From Mycolicibacterium porcinum (GTDB lineage: Bacteria; Actinomycetota; Actinomycetes; Mycobacteriales; Mycobacteriaceae): a stretch of 64,000 nt of DNA. Positions 41,744 to 50,499 of this stretch are shown here, one piece after another. Position numbers and translations under genes: made by a program. Below the pieces are notes generated by a model. That model worked only from the letters and a program-made list of their open reading frames with translations, was not told the DNA's origin and did no database searches. Positions within the stretch are counted from its first letter, which is position 1. Every line of letters begins with the position of its first letter. Where the stretch lies: assembly GCA_002086835.1 (NCBI GenBank), contig MVIG01000002.1, positions 124,001 to 188,000 on the forward strand, read 5' to 3'.

Positions 41744-44200
41744 ATGGCGGCAGATCACCCCACAACAGACGGTCCCCTGGCGGGCCTGGTGGTGGTCGAC
41801 TTGACGACCACGCTGCCTGGTGCACAGGCGACGCAATTCCTCGCCGACTGTGGCGCCGACGTCATCATGGTCGAACCGCCCGACGGTAGCCCGCTGCGCG
41901 ATCTGGCCGGCTGGCCCGCGTTGCTGCGCGGTAAGCGCAGCGTCACGCTCGATCTGCACGATGACACCGACCTGAACCGGTTGCGCGCGCTGTTGCGTCG
42001 TGCCGATGTCATGGTCAACACTTTGCGGCCGGCGTCCGCGGAGCGCCTTGGCCTGAGCCCTCGGGTGTTGTCCGAGCGGTATCCGCAGCTGGTGGTCGCC
42101 AACATCACCGGCTGGGGGTCGACCGGGCCGTGGCGCGACTACAAGGGCTGGGAGGCCCTCGTCATGGCGAAGACCGGCGTCATGCACGAGAAACGTGGTC
42201 TGACCCTGCGCCCCGGGCCGGCCTACATTTCGATGCCCTACGCGTCCTGGGGCGCCGCGCACGCCGCAGTGCAGGGAATTCTGGCCGCGCTCATCGAGCG
42301 TGACACCAGCGGGCTGGGCCAGATCGTCGAGTCGAATCTGGTCACCGGCATGGGTTCAATGGACCCGTACAACTGGTTCTACGAGATGGTGCTCGAACGC
42401 TATCCCGGGGCGTTCGAACCGATGGACGCCGCCTACGACGACTTGGGACGCCCACAGGCCTACCTCATCTATGCCTTGCTGGTTGCGCCGACCAAGGACG
42501 GCCGGTGGCTGCAGTTCGCCCAGGTGTCACCGCGGCTGATCCACGCCTGGCTGACCGAGCTCGACCTGTTGGGCGAGCTGGCCGACCCGAAATGGCAGGG
42601 CTTCCCGATGCTTCCCACCCCCGAACTGCGGACGGAGTGGTGGGACATGATGCTGGAACGGGTGGGAGCCCGCACGCTGGCCGAGTGGGAAGAGACCATG
42701 GCCGCCAATCACGACCTGTCCGGTGAGCTGTTCCGCACCCCGGACGAGGCGCTGGATCATCCCCAGATTGTCCACGACGGCCGCGCCGTCACCGTGATCG
42801 ATCCGGAACTCGGGCCGGTGCGCCAGCCCACCACGCTCATTCATTCCGAGGGCAAACCGCTGACCGAGATCCGGCCGGCGCCCCGGCTCGGCGAACACAA
42901 CTCGTCGGTGAGCTTAGAAGTGCCCGACGCCGGCAATCGGCGGCCCGTCGCCAATACGGCCGATCTACCGCTGGCCGGGGTGACGGTGCTGGAGTTCGGC
43001 AGCATGTTCGCCGGTCCCTACGGCACGACGCTGCTCACCGATCTGGGCGCGCGGGTGATCAAGGTCGAGCCGTTGGAAGGCGACAATATCCGCAACCTCG
43101 TGGCATTCCCCGAGGCAGGCGGGGCGAAGGTGTTGCAGGGCAAGGAAAGTGTCGCGATCGACTTCACCAAGCCCGAAGGGCTGGAGCTCGTCTACGAGTT
43201 GGCGAAACGGTCAGACCTGGTGCTGCAGTGTTTCCGCGGCAATGCCGCCGAACGGGCCGGAATCGACGAGGCCAAGCTCAAGGCGGCGAACCCCGACCTC
43301 GTGGTGTTGGGCATGTCCGGATATGGCGCCGACGGGCCCTATGCCCATCGGTCGGCCTACGCGCCGTCGATCGGCGCCGCGTCAGGGCTGTCCGTGATCG
43401 ACAGCCGCAGCGCGGCGAGCCGGCCGGCAGACCTAGATGAAGCACACCATCGTGCGGTGACCCTGCACGCTGCGAGTGCGGTGCCGGCGGTCCAGTCCGA
43501 TGGCATCGCCGCCCTGGGGGTCGCGTCGGCGCTGCTGGTCGGCTTGTACGCCAAGCGCCGCGGGATAGTGCTGCCGCACCTGACCGCCTCGATGTTCGGT
43601 ACCGCGTTGCAGGCGGTGATCAACCGCAACACCGGATACGCCGGACGCCCCGCGGTCGAATCCGTGGACAATGAGTTCTACGGCCTGAACGCGCTCTATC
43701 GGATGTACCGCGCCGCCGATGGCTGGGTGTTTCTGGCGGCGCCACTGGCTCGCGAATGGCCGGCGCTCACCAAGGCCATGGCGGCCTACATCGACTTGCA
43801 CGCTGACGAGCGGTTTGCGAGCCAGGCATCACGGGCCGAGTATGACCACGCCCTGATCGACGTGCTGACACCGGTGTTTGCCACCAAAGCGGCGGCGGAA
43901 TGGGAGCGCGAGCTCTCGTCGCGAGACGTCGGCTGCGTCGAAGTGGCGGAACGCAACTCCGAGATCCTTCTGCAGACGGACCCGTTCTTCGAGGCCGGCT
44001 ATTCGGTCGAGGCGCGCAGCCCCATTTTCGAAGAGCACCGCCGGTTGGCTCCGCTGTGCCGGTTCTCTCGATCGCGGACAAAGGCCGATGCAGGCTGCAC
44101 GATCGGCCAGCACACCGACGCGGTACTGCACGAGATCGGCGTCGATGACGACAGGATCGCAGCCCTGCGGGCCGCGAAGGTGATCGGCGGCGGCAGCTGA
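41744..44200 (+). CDS. Double-domain CaiB/BaiF (family III) CoA transferase
   Basis: This 818-residue protein holds two CoA-transferase domains in tandem. The first (about 5-390) has DLTTTLPGAQATQFLADCGADVI and LRGKRSVTLDL; the second (about 405-815) has VLEFGSMFAGPYGTTLLTDLGARVIKVEPLEGD and QGKESVAIDF. At the nucleophilic Asp position the first domain reads YKGWEALVMAKTG (Glu) and the second AYAPSIGAASG (none), so catalysis is uncertain or uses Glu. ATG 41744 has an excellent cggaggagcg site; upstream in-frame ATGs are not conserved-looking. Confidence 0.87.
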   Translation: MAADHPTTDGPLAGLVVVDLTTTLPGAQATQFLADCGADVIMVEPPDGSPLRDLAGWPALLRGKRSVTLDLHDDTDLNRLRALLRRADVMVNTLRPASAERLGLSPRVLSERYPQLVVANITGWGSTGPWRDYKGWEALVMAKTGVMHEKRGLTLRPGPAYISMPYASWGAAHAAVQGILAALIERDTSGLGQIVESNLVTGMGSMDPYNWFYEMVLERYPGAFEPMDAAYDDLGRPQAYLIYALLVAPTKDGRWLQFAQVSPRLIHAWLTELDLLGELADPKWQGFPMLPTPELRTEWWDMMLERVGARTLAEWEETMAANHDLSGELFRTPDEALDHPQIVHDGRAVTVIDPELGPVRQPTTLIHSEGKPLTEIRPAPRLGEHNSSVSLEVPDAGNRRPVANTADLPLAGVTVLEFGSMFAGPYGTTLLTDLGARVIKVEPLEGDNIRNLVAFPEAGGAKVLQGKESVAIDFTKPEGLELVYELAKRSDLVLQCFRGNAAERAGIDEAKLKAANPDLVVLGMSGYGADGPYAHRSAYAPSIGAASGLSVIDSRSAASRPADLDEAHHRAVTLHAASAVPAVQSDGIAALGVASALLVGLYAKRRGIVLPHLTASMFGTALQAVINRNTGYAGRPAVESVDNEFYGLNALYRMYRAADGWVFLAAPLAREWPALTKAMAAYIDLHADERFASQASRAEYDHALIDVLTPVFATKAAAEWERELSSRDVGCVEVAERNSEILLQTDPFFEAGYSVEARSPIFEEHRRLAPLCRFSRSRTKADAGCTIGQHTDAVLHEIGVDDDRIAALRAAKVIGGGS

Positions 44201-44212
44201 GCGACTCAGCTG
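44194..44212. terminator. Palindrome containing both convergent stop codons
   Basis: CAGCTGAG-CGA-CTCAGCTG. The CoA-transferase TGA (44198-44200) and the TetR TGA (44206-44208) lie inside the arms. It is a short bidirectional terminator candidate of the same design as 40491-40506. Confidence 0.55.
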
Positions 44213-44892
44213 TCTCCCTGGTCGGCGATGAGCCCGCGAGTCTCGTACGACACCGGCGCGGTGAGCATGCCGACCCAGGCATCGACGTAGTTGTGCAGCT
44301 GAGCCTCACCCACTCCGTGGCCGGCGCGTGCCGCCGCAGCCAGCACGTTGATCAGACTGGTATAGAGCTGGAACGTCCGGCCGCGCCGGATCCGCTCCGG
44401 CAGATCTTGCAGTGCGCCGTCGACCAGGTCCTCCAGCCTTTCCTGGGTCCATGCATCTTCAAGGTGGTCCGGCCAGTAGTCGCTTCGTGCCCGGGGGTCC
44501 TCCATCAGGCGGGCCAGGAACGGCACGAACATTTCACCCGCCGCGATGCTGTTCGCCAAGGGCCGCACCAGCAGCCAGATCACGGCACGGGGATCGGCCT
44601 CCTTGCCCTCGGCGCGCATCGCCTCAAGCATCTGCTGGCGGTCCGTTTCGAGGTTGTGCTGGCGGTGCGCGATGAGTCCACGGATGAGGCCTTCGCGAGA
44701 GCCGAAATGGTACCGGATCACCGAGGTGTTGGATTGCCCGGCGGCCGCCTGGATCTCACGCAGGGTGACCGCCTCGATCCCGCGGGTGGCGAACAAGCGC
44801 TCGGCAACCTCCATCAGCATCACGCGCGTCGACTCACCCGAAGCATTGCGGCGCCGGGCCGCTGTGGGCGTATCGGTGCCTAGTTCGGTCAT
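44206..44892 (-). CDS. TetR-family transcriptional regulator
   Basis: This 228-residue protein has an HTH with VTLREIQAAAGQSNTSVIRY, then HFGSREGLIRGL, at about residues 44-75. ATG 44892 follows gggaggagcacc and is preferred over ATG 44907. It is divergent to the amidohydrolase operon at 45033 and convergent with the CoA transferase. Matching dyads at 44949 and 41650 suggest that it controls both the operon at 45033 and the thioesterase/CoA-transferase promoters. Confidence 0.87.
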   Translation of the reverse strand: MTELGTDTPTAARRRNASGESTRVMLMEVAERLFATRGIEAVTLREIQAAAGQSNTSVIRYHFGSREGLIRGLIAHRQHNLETDRQQMLEAMRAEGKEADPRAVIWLLVRPLANSIAAGEMFVPFLARLMEDPRARSDYWPDHLEDAWTQERLEDLVDGALQDLPERIRRGRTFQLYTSLINVLAAAARAGHGVGEAQLHNYVDAWVGMLTAPVSYETRGLIADQGDS

Positions 44893-44948
44893 CGGTGCTC
44901 CTCCCATCGCTCACAGTTTCGCCCCTTGAGTAGGGTCAGCGAAAAGAA

Positions 44949-44964
44949 TAATGTCTCAACATTA
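44949..44964. promoter_or_regulatory. TAATGT-N4-ACATTA, probable TetR operator copy 2
   Basis: A perfect 6-4-6 dyad (spacer CTCA), 57 bp before the TetR start and 69 bp before the amidohydrolase. Copy 1 at 41650 differs by one base in the arms and keeps the spacing. Confidence 0.7.
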
Positions 44965-45032
44965 AAAATTCTGGACTTTGGGTCTTCCCGCTGGCATCAT
45001 CACGGGAAGAGCCTGCACACCTTGAAGGAGCA

Positions 45033-46169
45033 ATGAGCATGATCTGGACGAATTCGGGTGACTCCCATTTCTTGGAGCCTGAGGATCTGTGGCAGTCCCG
45101 CTTGCCCAAGCGCCTCGCGGATCTGACCCCGCGCGCTGAGAAGGACCCCGACGGCGAGTATGAGACCGTCTCGGTCGACGGGCAGATCTTTCGGCGGAAG
45201 CTGCCGTCCTCGGCGATGGTCGCGTTCGTGGAAGAGAGCATGAAGCCGCAGGGCATCCGTGATGCCAAGGCCCGACTGGGCGACCTCGACAAGGAGGGCG
45301 TCTGGGGTGAGGTGATCTTCCCTTCCCTGGGGATGTGGGGATCGACCTTCCGCACCCCTGAGTTGCTGAAGGCCTGCATGCGAGCCAGCAATGAGTGGGC
45401 TCTTGAGGAAATCGTCGCCGTTTCACCCCGATATGTCGTGACGGCCCAGGTCTCCACGCTGGTGGTCGAGGATGCGATCGAGGAATTGCACTGGGCGGCA
45501 GGCCAGAACTTCAAGGCCGTGTTCCTCCCCACCACGCCGCATCCGAGCGCACCTGACTGGCATCGCAAGGAATGGGAGCCGTTCTGGGCGGCGGCCGAGG
45601 AAGCCGGCATCGTGATCGCCTTCCACATCGGGACCGACCCGGTCGACATGACCGTCGGCGGCGCCACCGGGGGAGCGGGCATGGTCTACCGGGGCCCGGG
45701 CGGAGCCATCATGAACTACGCCGAGACGACGTTCTCCGGCCAGCGCGCGGCGATGAAGATGGTGGCGTCCGGGGCTCTCGATCGTCACCCCAACCTCAAG
45801 GTGCTGATCTCCGAGGGCGGTGCGACCTGGGTGCCGTTCCTGGGTGACCGGCTGCTGGAGGGCTACCGTCAGCACCATATGGCGGTGCGGCCCAAGCTCA
45901 CTCGCAGCCCCAAGGAGATCCTGTACAGCCAGGTTTACGCGTCGTTCCAGCATGACGAGACGGCGGTGGCCGCGTACGACCACATGGGCTACAAGAACGT
46001 GATGTTCGGTAGCGACTACCCGCACATGGAAGGTACTTTCGGCCACACCCAGGACACGTTGAAGGGACTCTTCGACGGCGTGAGCGACGAGACACGACTG
46101 CGGATCACCCAGGGCACCTTCTACGAGCTCTTTCCCGACGTGCCGCCGATCCCGGCTGAATTGGTCTGA
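45033..46169 (+). CDS. Amidohydrolase-2 family metal-dependent hydrolase
   Basis: This 378-residue amidohydrolase-2 protein has a DSH metal motif (NSGDSHFLEPEDLW, residue about 8), a His in IAFHIGTDPVDM (about 198) and an Asp in MFGSDYPHMEGTFGH (about 328). The family covers decarboxylases and hydrolases. It is the first gene of a plus-strand operon with thiolase-like, DUF35, small, SDR and aldehyde dehydrogenase genes, so it probably acts on a catabolic intermediate. The start follows gaaggagca. Confidence 0.87.
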   Translation: MSMIWTNSGDSHFLEPEDLWQSRLPKRLADLTPRAEKDPDGEYETVSVDGQIFRRKLPSSAMVAFVEESMKPQGIRDAKARLGDLDKEGVWGEVIFPSLGMWGSTFRTPELLKACMRASNEWALEEIVAVSPRYVVTAQVSTLVVEDAIEELHWAAGQNFKAVFLPTTPHPSAPDWHRKEWEPFWAAAEEAGIVIAFHIGTDPVDMTVGGATGGAGMVYRGPGGAIMNYAETTFSGQRAAMKMVASGALDRHPNLKVLISEGGATWVPFLGDRLLEGYRQHHMAVRPKLTRSPKEILYSQVYASFQHDETAVAAYDHMGYKNVMFGSDYPHMEGTFGHTQDTLKGLFDGVSDETRLRITQGTFYELFPDVPPIPAELV

Positions 46170-46173
46170 GCCG

Positions 46174-47373
46174 GTGGGACATAAGTCAGGGCTGAGCGAT
46201 GTCGCAATCGCCGGCATCGGGGCAACCCCGTACTACAAGCGTGGTGGTTCGCTGCCGAAGACGACCACCGAGCTGGCCTGTGAGGCCATTCTCGCGGCGT
46301 GCGAGGACGCCGGTCTCCCGGTGACCGACATCGACGGCTTTGCCTACTACTCGGGTGCCTCTGCCGGATACACCGACAAGATGGACACCGCGGATTTCAT
46401 GGAAACCCTTGGGATTCCAGAAGTCCGGTTCACCGCGGCGCTCACGTCGGGCGGCGGTGGCTCAGCCGGCGCGATCGGTTTGGCGCGGGCAGCCATCGTC
46501 GCGGGTGACGCTTCGGTAGTCGTCACGGTGATGGCGTTGCAGCAGTCCAAACAGCGTCTGGGATCTGTGTTCTCGGCTCTGGAGCCGGATCCGGTTAATT
46601 CGTTCCTGCAGCCGTCGGGTCTGGCCGGCCCGGGCCAACTGATGTCAGTGCTCGCGCGCCGTCATATGCACCTGTACGGGACCCGACGCGAAGCCTTCGC
46701 CGAGATCGCCTTGTCCACCCGAGCTAATGCGGCCAACCGGCCCAAAGCCATGCACCCCGAACCGCTGACCATCGAGGACTACTTCAACGCGCGGATGATC
46801 GCGGATCCGCTGTGCCTCTACGACTTCTGCCAAGAGACAGACGGCGCGGTGGCAGTGATCACGACCGCGGCGGACCGGGCGGCCGACCTGCGGCAGCCTG
46901 CTGTTCCGGTGGTGGCGGCCGCACACGGCGGCGTCAAAGACTGGGGCAGGGCATTCGCCTGGATGGGGATGCCCGATGAGTACTTCGCATCATCGGGCAA
47001 CAAGCCCATCGCCGACCGGCTCTACCAGCAGGCGGGCATCGGCGCTGCCGACATCGACGTGGCCCTGCTCTACGACCACTTCACGCCGATGGTGCTGATG
47101 CAGTTGGAGGACTACGGGTTCTGTGCCAAGGGAGAAGGTGGCGCGTTCGTCGAAAGCGGCGCCATCCGCTACGACGGGGGGAGCATCCCGGTCAACACCC
47201 ACGGCGGTCAGCTCTCCGAGGCATACATCATCGGAATGACTCACATCATGGAAGGGGTGGAGCAAATGCGCGGCACCGCCATCAACCAGGTCGCTGACGC
47301 CGAGCTGGCGCTCGTTACCGGCGGCCCGGCCAGCATCCCGGTCAGTGGACTCATTTTGGGGAAGTCGGCATGA
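46174..47373 (+). CDS. Thiolase-fold protein (probable Ltp2-type retro-aldolase)
   Basis: This 399-residue thiolase-superfamily protein has DIDGFAYYSGASAG (about 48), TAALTSGGGGSAGAIGLARAAI at the nucleophile region with no cysteine, and the C-terminal VALLYDHFTPMVLMQLEDYGF and HGGQLSEAYIIGMTHIMEGV. It is coupled by ATGA to a DUF35 protein, as in the first module (31332/30895). This supports a retro-aldolase role on beta-hydroxyacyl-CoA. GTG start. Confidence 0.83.
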   Translation: MGHKSGLSDVAIAGIGATPYYKRGGSLPKTTTELACEAILAACEDAGLPVTDIDGFAYYSGASAGYTDKMDTADFMETLGIPEVRFTAALTSGGGGSAGAIGLARAAIVAGDASVVVTVMALQQSKQRLGSVFSALEPDPVNSFLQPSGLAGPGQLMSVLARRHMHLYGTRREAFAEIALSTRANAANRPKAMHPEPLTIEDYFNARMIADPLCLYDFCQETDGAVAVITTAADRAADLRQPAVPVVAAAHGGVKDWGRAFAWMGMPDEYFASSGNKPIADRLYQQAGIGAADIDVALLYDHFTPMVLMQLEDYGFCAKGEGGAFVESGAIRYDGGSIPVNTHGGQLSEAYIIGMTHIMEGVEQMRGTAINQVADAELALVTGGPASIPVSGLILGKSA

Positions 47374-47825
47374 GCGCTTCGACCGCCACGCTGGCCACCA
47401 CAATTCCCGGCGAGCACATCCGAATCGCGGTGAATGCGACGACCGAACCGTTCTGGGTGGCAGCCAAGGAGAAGCGTCTGGTGGCCCCGCAGTGCGGCGA
47501 CTGCGGCAGCTTCCGCCTGCCGCCGACGCCGTTCTGTCCCAAATGCCAGTCCAAGGCAGTAAACTGGATCGAACTCTCCGGTGAGGCAACGGTATACAGC
47601 TTTGCCGTCGTGCACGGATTCCCCGGAATGCCCGACCTGGTCCTGGTGCCCGCGGTGCTCGATCTGCCCGATGCGCCTGGGGCCCGCCTGGTGTCCAATG
47701 TCGTCGACGTCGTGCCCGAGGCGGTGACGATCGGAACGTGCGTGCAGGTCGACTTCACCCCGATCACCGACGGCTGGCTGCTGCCGATCTTCCGGGTCGC
47801 GCCGTCCCCAGCAAGCAAGGAGTGA
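47370..47825 (+). CDS. DUF35 zinc-ribbon/OB-fold protein (aldolase partner)
   Basis: This 151-residue protein has a zinc ribbon CGDC (about 37-40) and CPKC (about 52-55), then an OB-fold (LSGEATVYSFAVVHGFPG). Its start overlaps the thiolase-like stop by ATGA. It is the likely obligate partner of the 46174 product, as ChsH2-DUF35 is for Ltp2. Confidence 0.88.
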   Translation: MSASTATLATTIPGEHIRIAVNATTEPFWVAAKEKRLVAPQCGDCGSFRLPPTPFCPKCQSKAVNWIELSGEATVYSFAVVHGFPGMPDLVLVPAVLDLPDAPGARLVSNVVDVVPEAVTIGTCVQVDFTPITDGWLLPIFRVAPSPASKE

Positions 47826-47829
47826 GCAC

Positions 47830-48039
47830 ATGTCCGACGACAGCGCGTTGCACGAAAAACCACTGGAGTTCCTGGCCAGCATCGCCAATACCGGCGGGGA
47901 CTGCGACGGCCAGGCGATCCTTCCGGAGAACGGTCATTACCGGTGCACCTGCTCCTGCGACAACTGGGACATCGAAGTCGATGATCCACAGGAAGGTCTG
48001 CGCCAGGCCAGGATTCACACCGGCAGCATCACCGACTAG
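47830..48039 (+). CDS. Small Cys-containing protein of unknown function
   Basis: This 69-residue protein has a Cys cluster (CDG near 24, then RCTCSCDNW near 38-46) and an acidic C-terminus, and no recognised domain. It is too short for an enzyme; the CxC arrangement could bind a metal. It lies 4 bp after the DUF35 gene and 19 bp before the SDR, so it is part of the operon. It is short but flanked tightly by real genes in the same direction and has a gagcac leader. Confidence 0.6.
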   Translation: MSDDSALHEKPLEFLASIANTGGDCDGQAILPENGHYRCTCSCDNWDIEVDDPQEGLRQARIHTGSITD

Positions 48040-48058
48040 ATACTAGGAGCCAGGATCC

Positions 48059-48874
48059 ATGGGAAATCTGGAGGGCAAGGTTGCCTTCATCACCGGTGCC
48101 GCTCGCGGTCAGGGCCGCGCACATGCAGTCCGATTGGCGGCCGACGGCGCGGATATCATCGCGTTGGATATCTGCCACGACATCGAATCAATCGACTACC
48201 CCCAAGCCACTCCCGATGATCTTGCCGAGACGGTGAAGCTGGTCGAGGATCAGGGCAGGCGCATCATCGCTCGCCAGGCCGATGTGCGCGACGCTGACGC
48301 CGTGGAACGGGTGGTCGCCGAAGGTCTCGGCGAGTTCGGACGCCTCGACATCGTGATCGCCAATGCCGGTGTGGTCCGGTTGAGCAGCGATGCCGACGCG
48401 CGGCAGACATTCCGCGACATCATCGACGTCAACCTGATTGGCGCGTGGAACACCGTGCAAGCTGCGACTCCCGCATTGATCGACGGCGGCCGCGGGGGAT
48501 CCATCGTCATCACCAGCTCGAGTGCCGGCCTCAAGGGCACCGGAACCGACCGTGCCGGCGGCCAGGCCTACACCGCGTCCAAACGCGGACTCGTCGGTCT
48601 GATGCAGGTGTGGGCAAATGAACTGGCGCAGTATTCCATTCGCGTCAACACCATCCACCCGACCGGCGTCGCGACGGGCATGGTGATGAACGAAACCATG
48701 GGCAAGCTGTTCGAGGCGGGTGACGTGGCGGTGGCGACCATGCAGAACGCGCTGCCGATTGCGATTCTGATGCCAGAGGATGTCGCCGGGGCGGTGGCGT
48801 TCCTGGTGTCCGATGAGGCGAAATTCATCACCGGCACGGCTTGGCCCCTCGACGCCGGCTTCGCGGTGCGGTAG
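48059..48874 (+). CDS. Mycofactocin-type short-chain dehydrogenase/reductase
   Basis: This 271-residue SDR has the cofactor motif GAARGQGRAHAVRLAADGADI (about 14-33) of the mycofactocin-coupled family, the insertion after strand 2 typical of enzymes with tightly held NAD (DICHDIESIDYPQATPDDLAET), IANAG (about 103) and the catalytic YTASK (about 170). It oxidises an alcohol or diol with re-oxidation by mycofactocin. Good aggagccagg site. Confidence 0.87.
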   Translation: MGNLEGKVAFITGAARGQGRAHAVRLAADGADIIALDICHDIESIDYPQATPDDLAETVKLVEDQGRRIIARQADVRDADAVERVVAEGLGEFGRLDIVIANAGVVRLSSDADARQTFRDIIDVNLIGAWNTVQAATPALIDGGRGGSIVITSSSAGLKGTGTDRAGGQAYTASKRGLVGLMQVWANELAQYSIRVNTIHPTGVATGMVMNETMGKLFEAGDVAVATMQNALPIAILMPEDVAGAVAFLVSDEAKFITGTAWPLDAGFAVR

Positions 48875-48896
48875 CGGTACAGAAAGGGATACCCAG

Positions 48897-50360
48897 ATGA
48901 CCAGTGCAGCAGTCGAAACCGAACGTCCCACAGTCGAGCTGCGCATCGGGTCCGAGCGCCTGACCAGTGGATCCGGCGGTGTGTACCAACACATTGATCC
49001 CACCACCGGCCGGCCCGATGCCGATGTCCCCCTTGCCGGTCCCGATGAGGTTGACCGCGCCGTACAGGTGGCCCACGCCGCCTATCTGGAGTGGCGCCGC
49101 ACCAAGCCTGCCGACCGCCGTCGAATGCTGATGCGGCTGGCCGACCTCATCGAGGATCACGCGGCTGATTTCGGCCGGCTCGCCGCGATGGACAACGGTA
49201 CGCCGGTAGGAACCACATCCGCGATGACTCCCACCGCTGCGGAATGGACTCGCTACTACGCAGGTTGGGCCGACAAGATCAGCAGCGAGGTCACGGCCTC
49301 TCTGCGAGCCGATGGCGAATTCAGCTACACGCTGGCCCAGCCATGGGGCGTGATCGGTGCCATCATCACCTGGAACGGTCCGCTGATCTCGCTGGCGATG
49401 AAAGTGCCCGCGGCCTTGGCGGCAGGCAACACCGTCGTGATCAAGCCATCGGAACTCACACCGTTCACCGCTGGGAACTTCCTCGATCTCGCTGCCCAGG
49501 CCGGAATTCCCGACGGCGTCATCAACGCGGTGACCGGGGGGCCGGAGGCGGGCCAGGCACTGGTCGAGCATCCATTGGTCAAAAAGATCAGTTTCACCGG
49601 CGGCCCCGTGACAGCACGCAAGATCCTGCGCTCGTGCGCGGATCTGATCAAGCCCGCCGTCATGGAGCTCGGCGGCAAATCCGGCAACATCGTGTTCGCC
49701 GATGCCGATCTCGACAACGCTTGCGGTGTCGGAACCATGTTCTCGGTCGGGGCGCTCAGCGGCCAGGGGTGCGCTCTGCCCACCAGGATGATTGTCGAGC
49801 GGTCGGTGTACGACGAGGTCATCGAACGGGTGCGCGCCATCACAGGATTCCTGAAGGTGGGCAACCCCTTTGAGGACGACACTGTCTCCGGCCCGGTGGT
49901 CAACAAGCAGGCGCTTGAACGCATAACCGGAATGATCGACCGTGCCAAGAACAGCGGCGCGCGCCTGATCACGGGCGGTGAACGAATCGGCGGTGACCTG
50001 GCCGACGGCTTCTTCCTACAGCCCACCGTCTTCGCCGATGTCGATCCGTCGTCGGAGTTGGCGCAGAACGAGGTCTTCGGGCCGGTGCTGTCGATCATTC
50101 CGTTCGACACCGACGATCAGGCCATCGAGATCGCCAACAGCACCCCGTACGGGCTATCCGGTTACATATTCACCACCAACCTGCGCCGCGCCCACCGGGT
50201 GGCCGAGGAGCTGGAGACCGGAGAGGTGCTCATCAACGGCGCCGCCAACCTCGGCGTCACCCGGCCGTTCGGTGGTATCGGAATCAGCGGCATGGGCAAG
50301 GAGGGTGGACGGCAGGGTCTCGAAGAATTCCTCCGGATCAAGACGGTCAGCATGGTCTGA
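48897..50360 (+). CDS. Aldehyde dehydrogenase
   Basis: This 487-residue aldehyde dehydrogenase has TWNGPLISLAMKVPAALAAG (about 160), FTGGPVTAR (about 235), the base Glu in MELGGKSG (about 258) and the nucleophilic Cys in GQGCALPTRM (about 292). NAD(P)-dependent. It ends the amidohydrolase operon; an aldehyde made by the upstream SDR is a possible substrate. Confidence 0.9.
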   Translation: MTSAAVETERPTVELRIGSERLTSGSGGVYQHIDPTTGRPDADVPLAGPDEVDRAVQVAHAAYLEWRRTKPADRRRMLMRLADLIEDHAADFGRLAAMDNGTPVGTTSAMTPTAAEWTRYYAGWADKISSEVTASLRADGEFSYTLAQPWGVIGAIITWNGPLISLAMKVPAALAAGNTVVIKPSELTPFTAGNFLDLAAQAGIPDGVINAVTGGPEAGQALVEHPLVKKISFTGGPVTARKILRSCADLIKPAVMELGGKSGNIVFADADLDNACGVGTMFSVGALSGQGCALPTRMIVERSVYDEVIERVRAITGFLKVGNPFEDDTVSGPVVNKQALERITGMIDRAKNSGARLITGGERIGGDLADGFFLQPTVFADVDPSSELAQNEVFGPVLSIIPFDTDDQAIEIANSTPYGLSGYIFTTNLRRAHRVAEELETGEVLINGAANLGVTRPFGGIGISGMGKEGGRQGLEEFLRIKTVSMV

Positions 50361-50414
50361 CGAAGTCTCGGCACGCCGATCCCGTGGTACTGGAGTCGTC
50401 GACCCGTTGATTAC

Positions 50415-50428
50415 GGCAGTCTACTGCC
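50415..50428. promoter_or_regulatory. GGCAGT-CT-ACTGCC inverted repeat
   Basis: A perfect 6-bp-arm repeat, 55 bp after the aldehyde dehydrogenase stop and 72 bp before the next operon. It could be a terminator hairpin (GGCAG-TCTA-CTGCC) or an operator for the downstream operon; the sequence does not decide. Confidence 0.45.
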
Positions 50429-50499
50429 ATAGTGTCGAATGACGCTGCGGCAGAGGTGCTTGGTTCGTCACCGTGGCGCGTCAGATCGAAAGGGTATCG

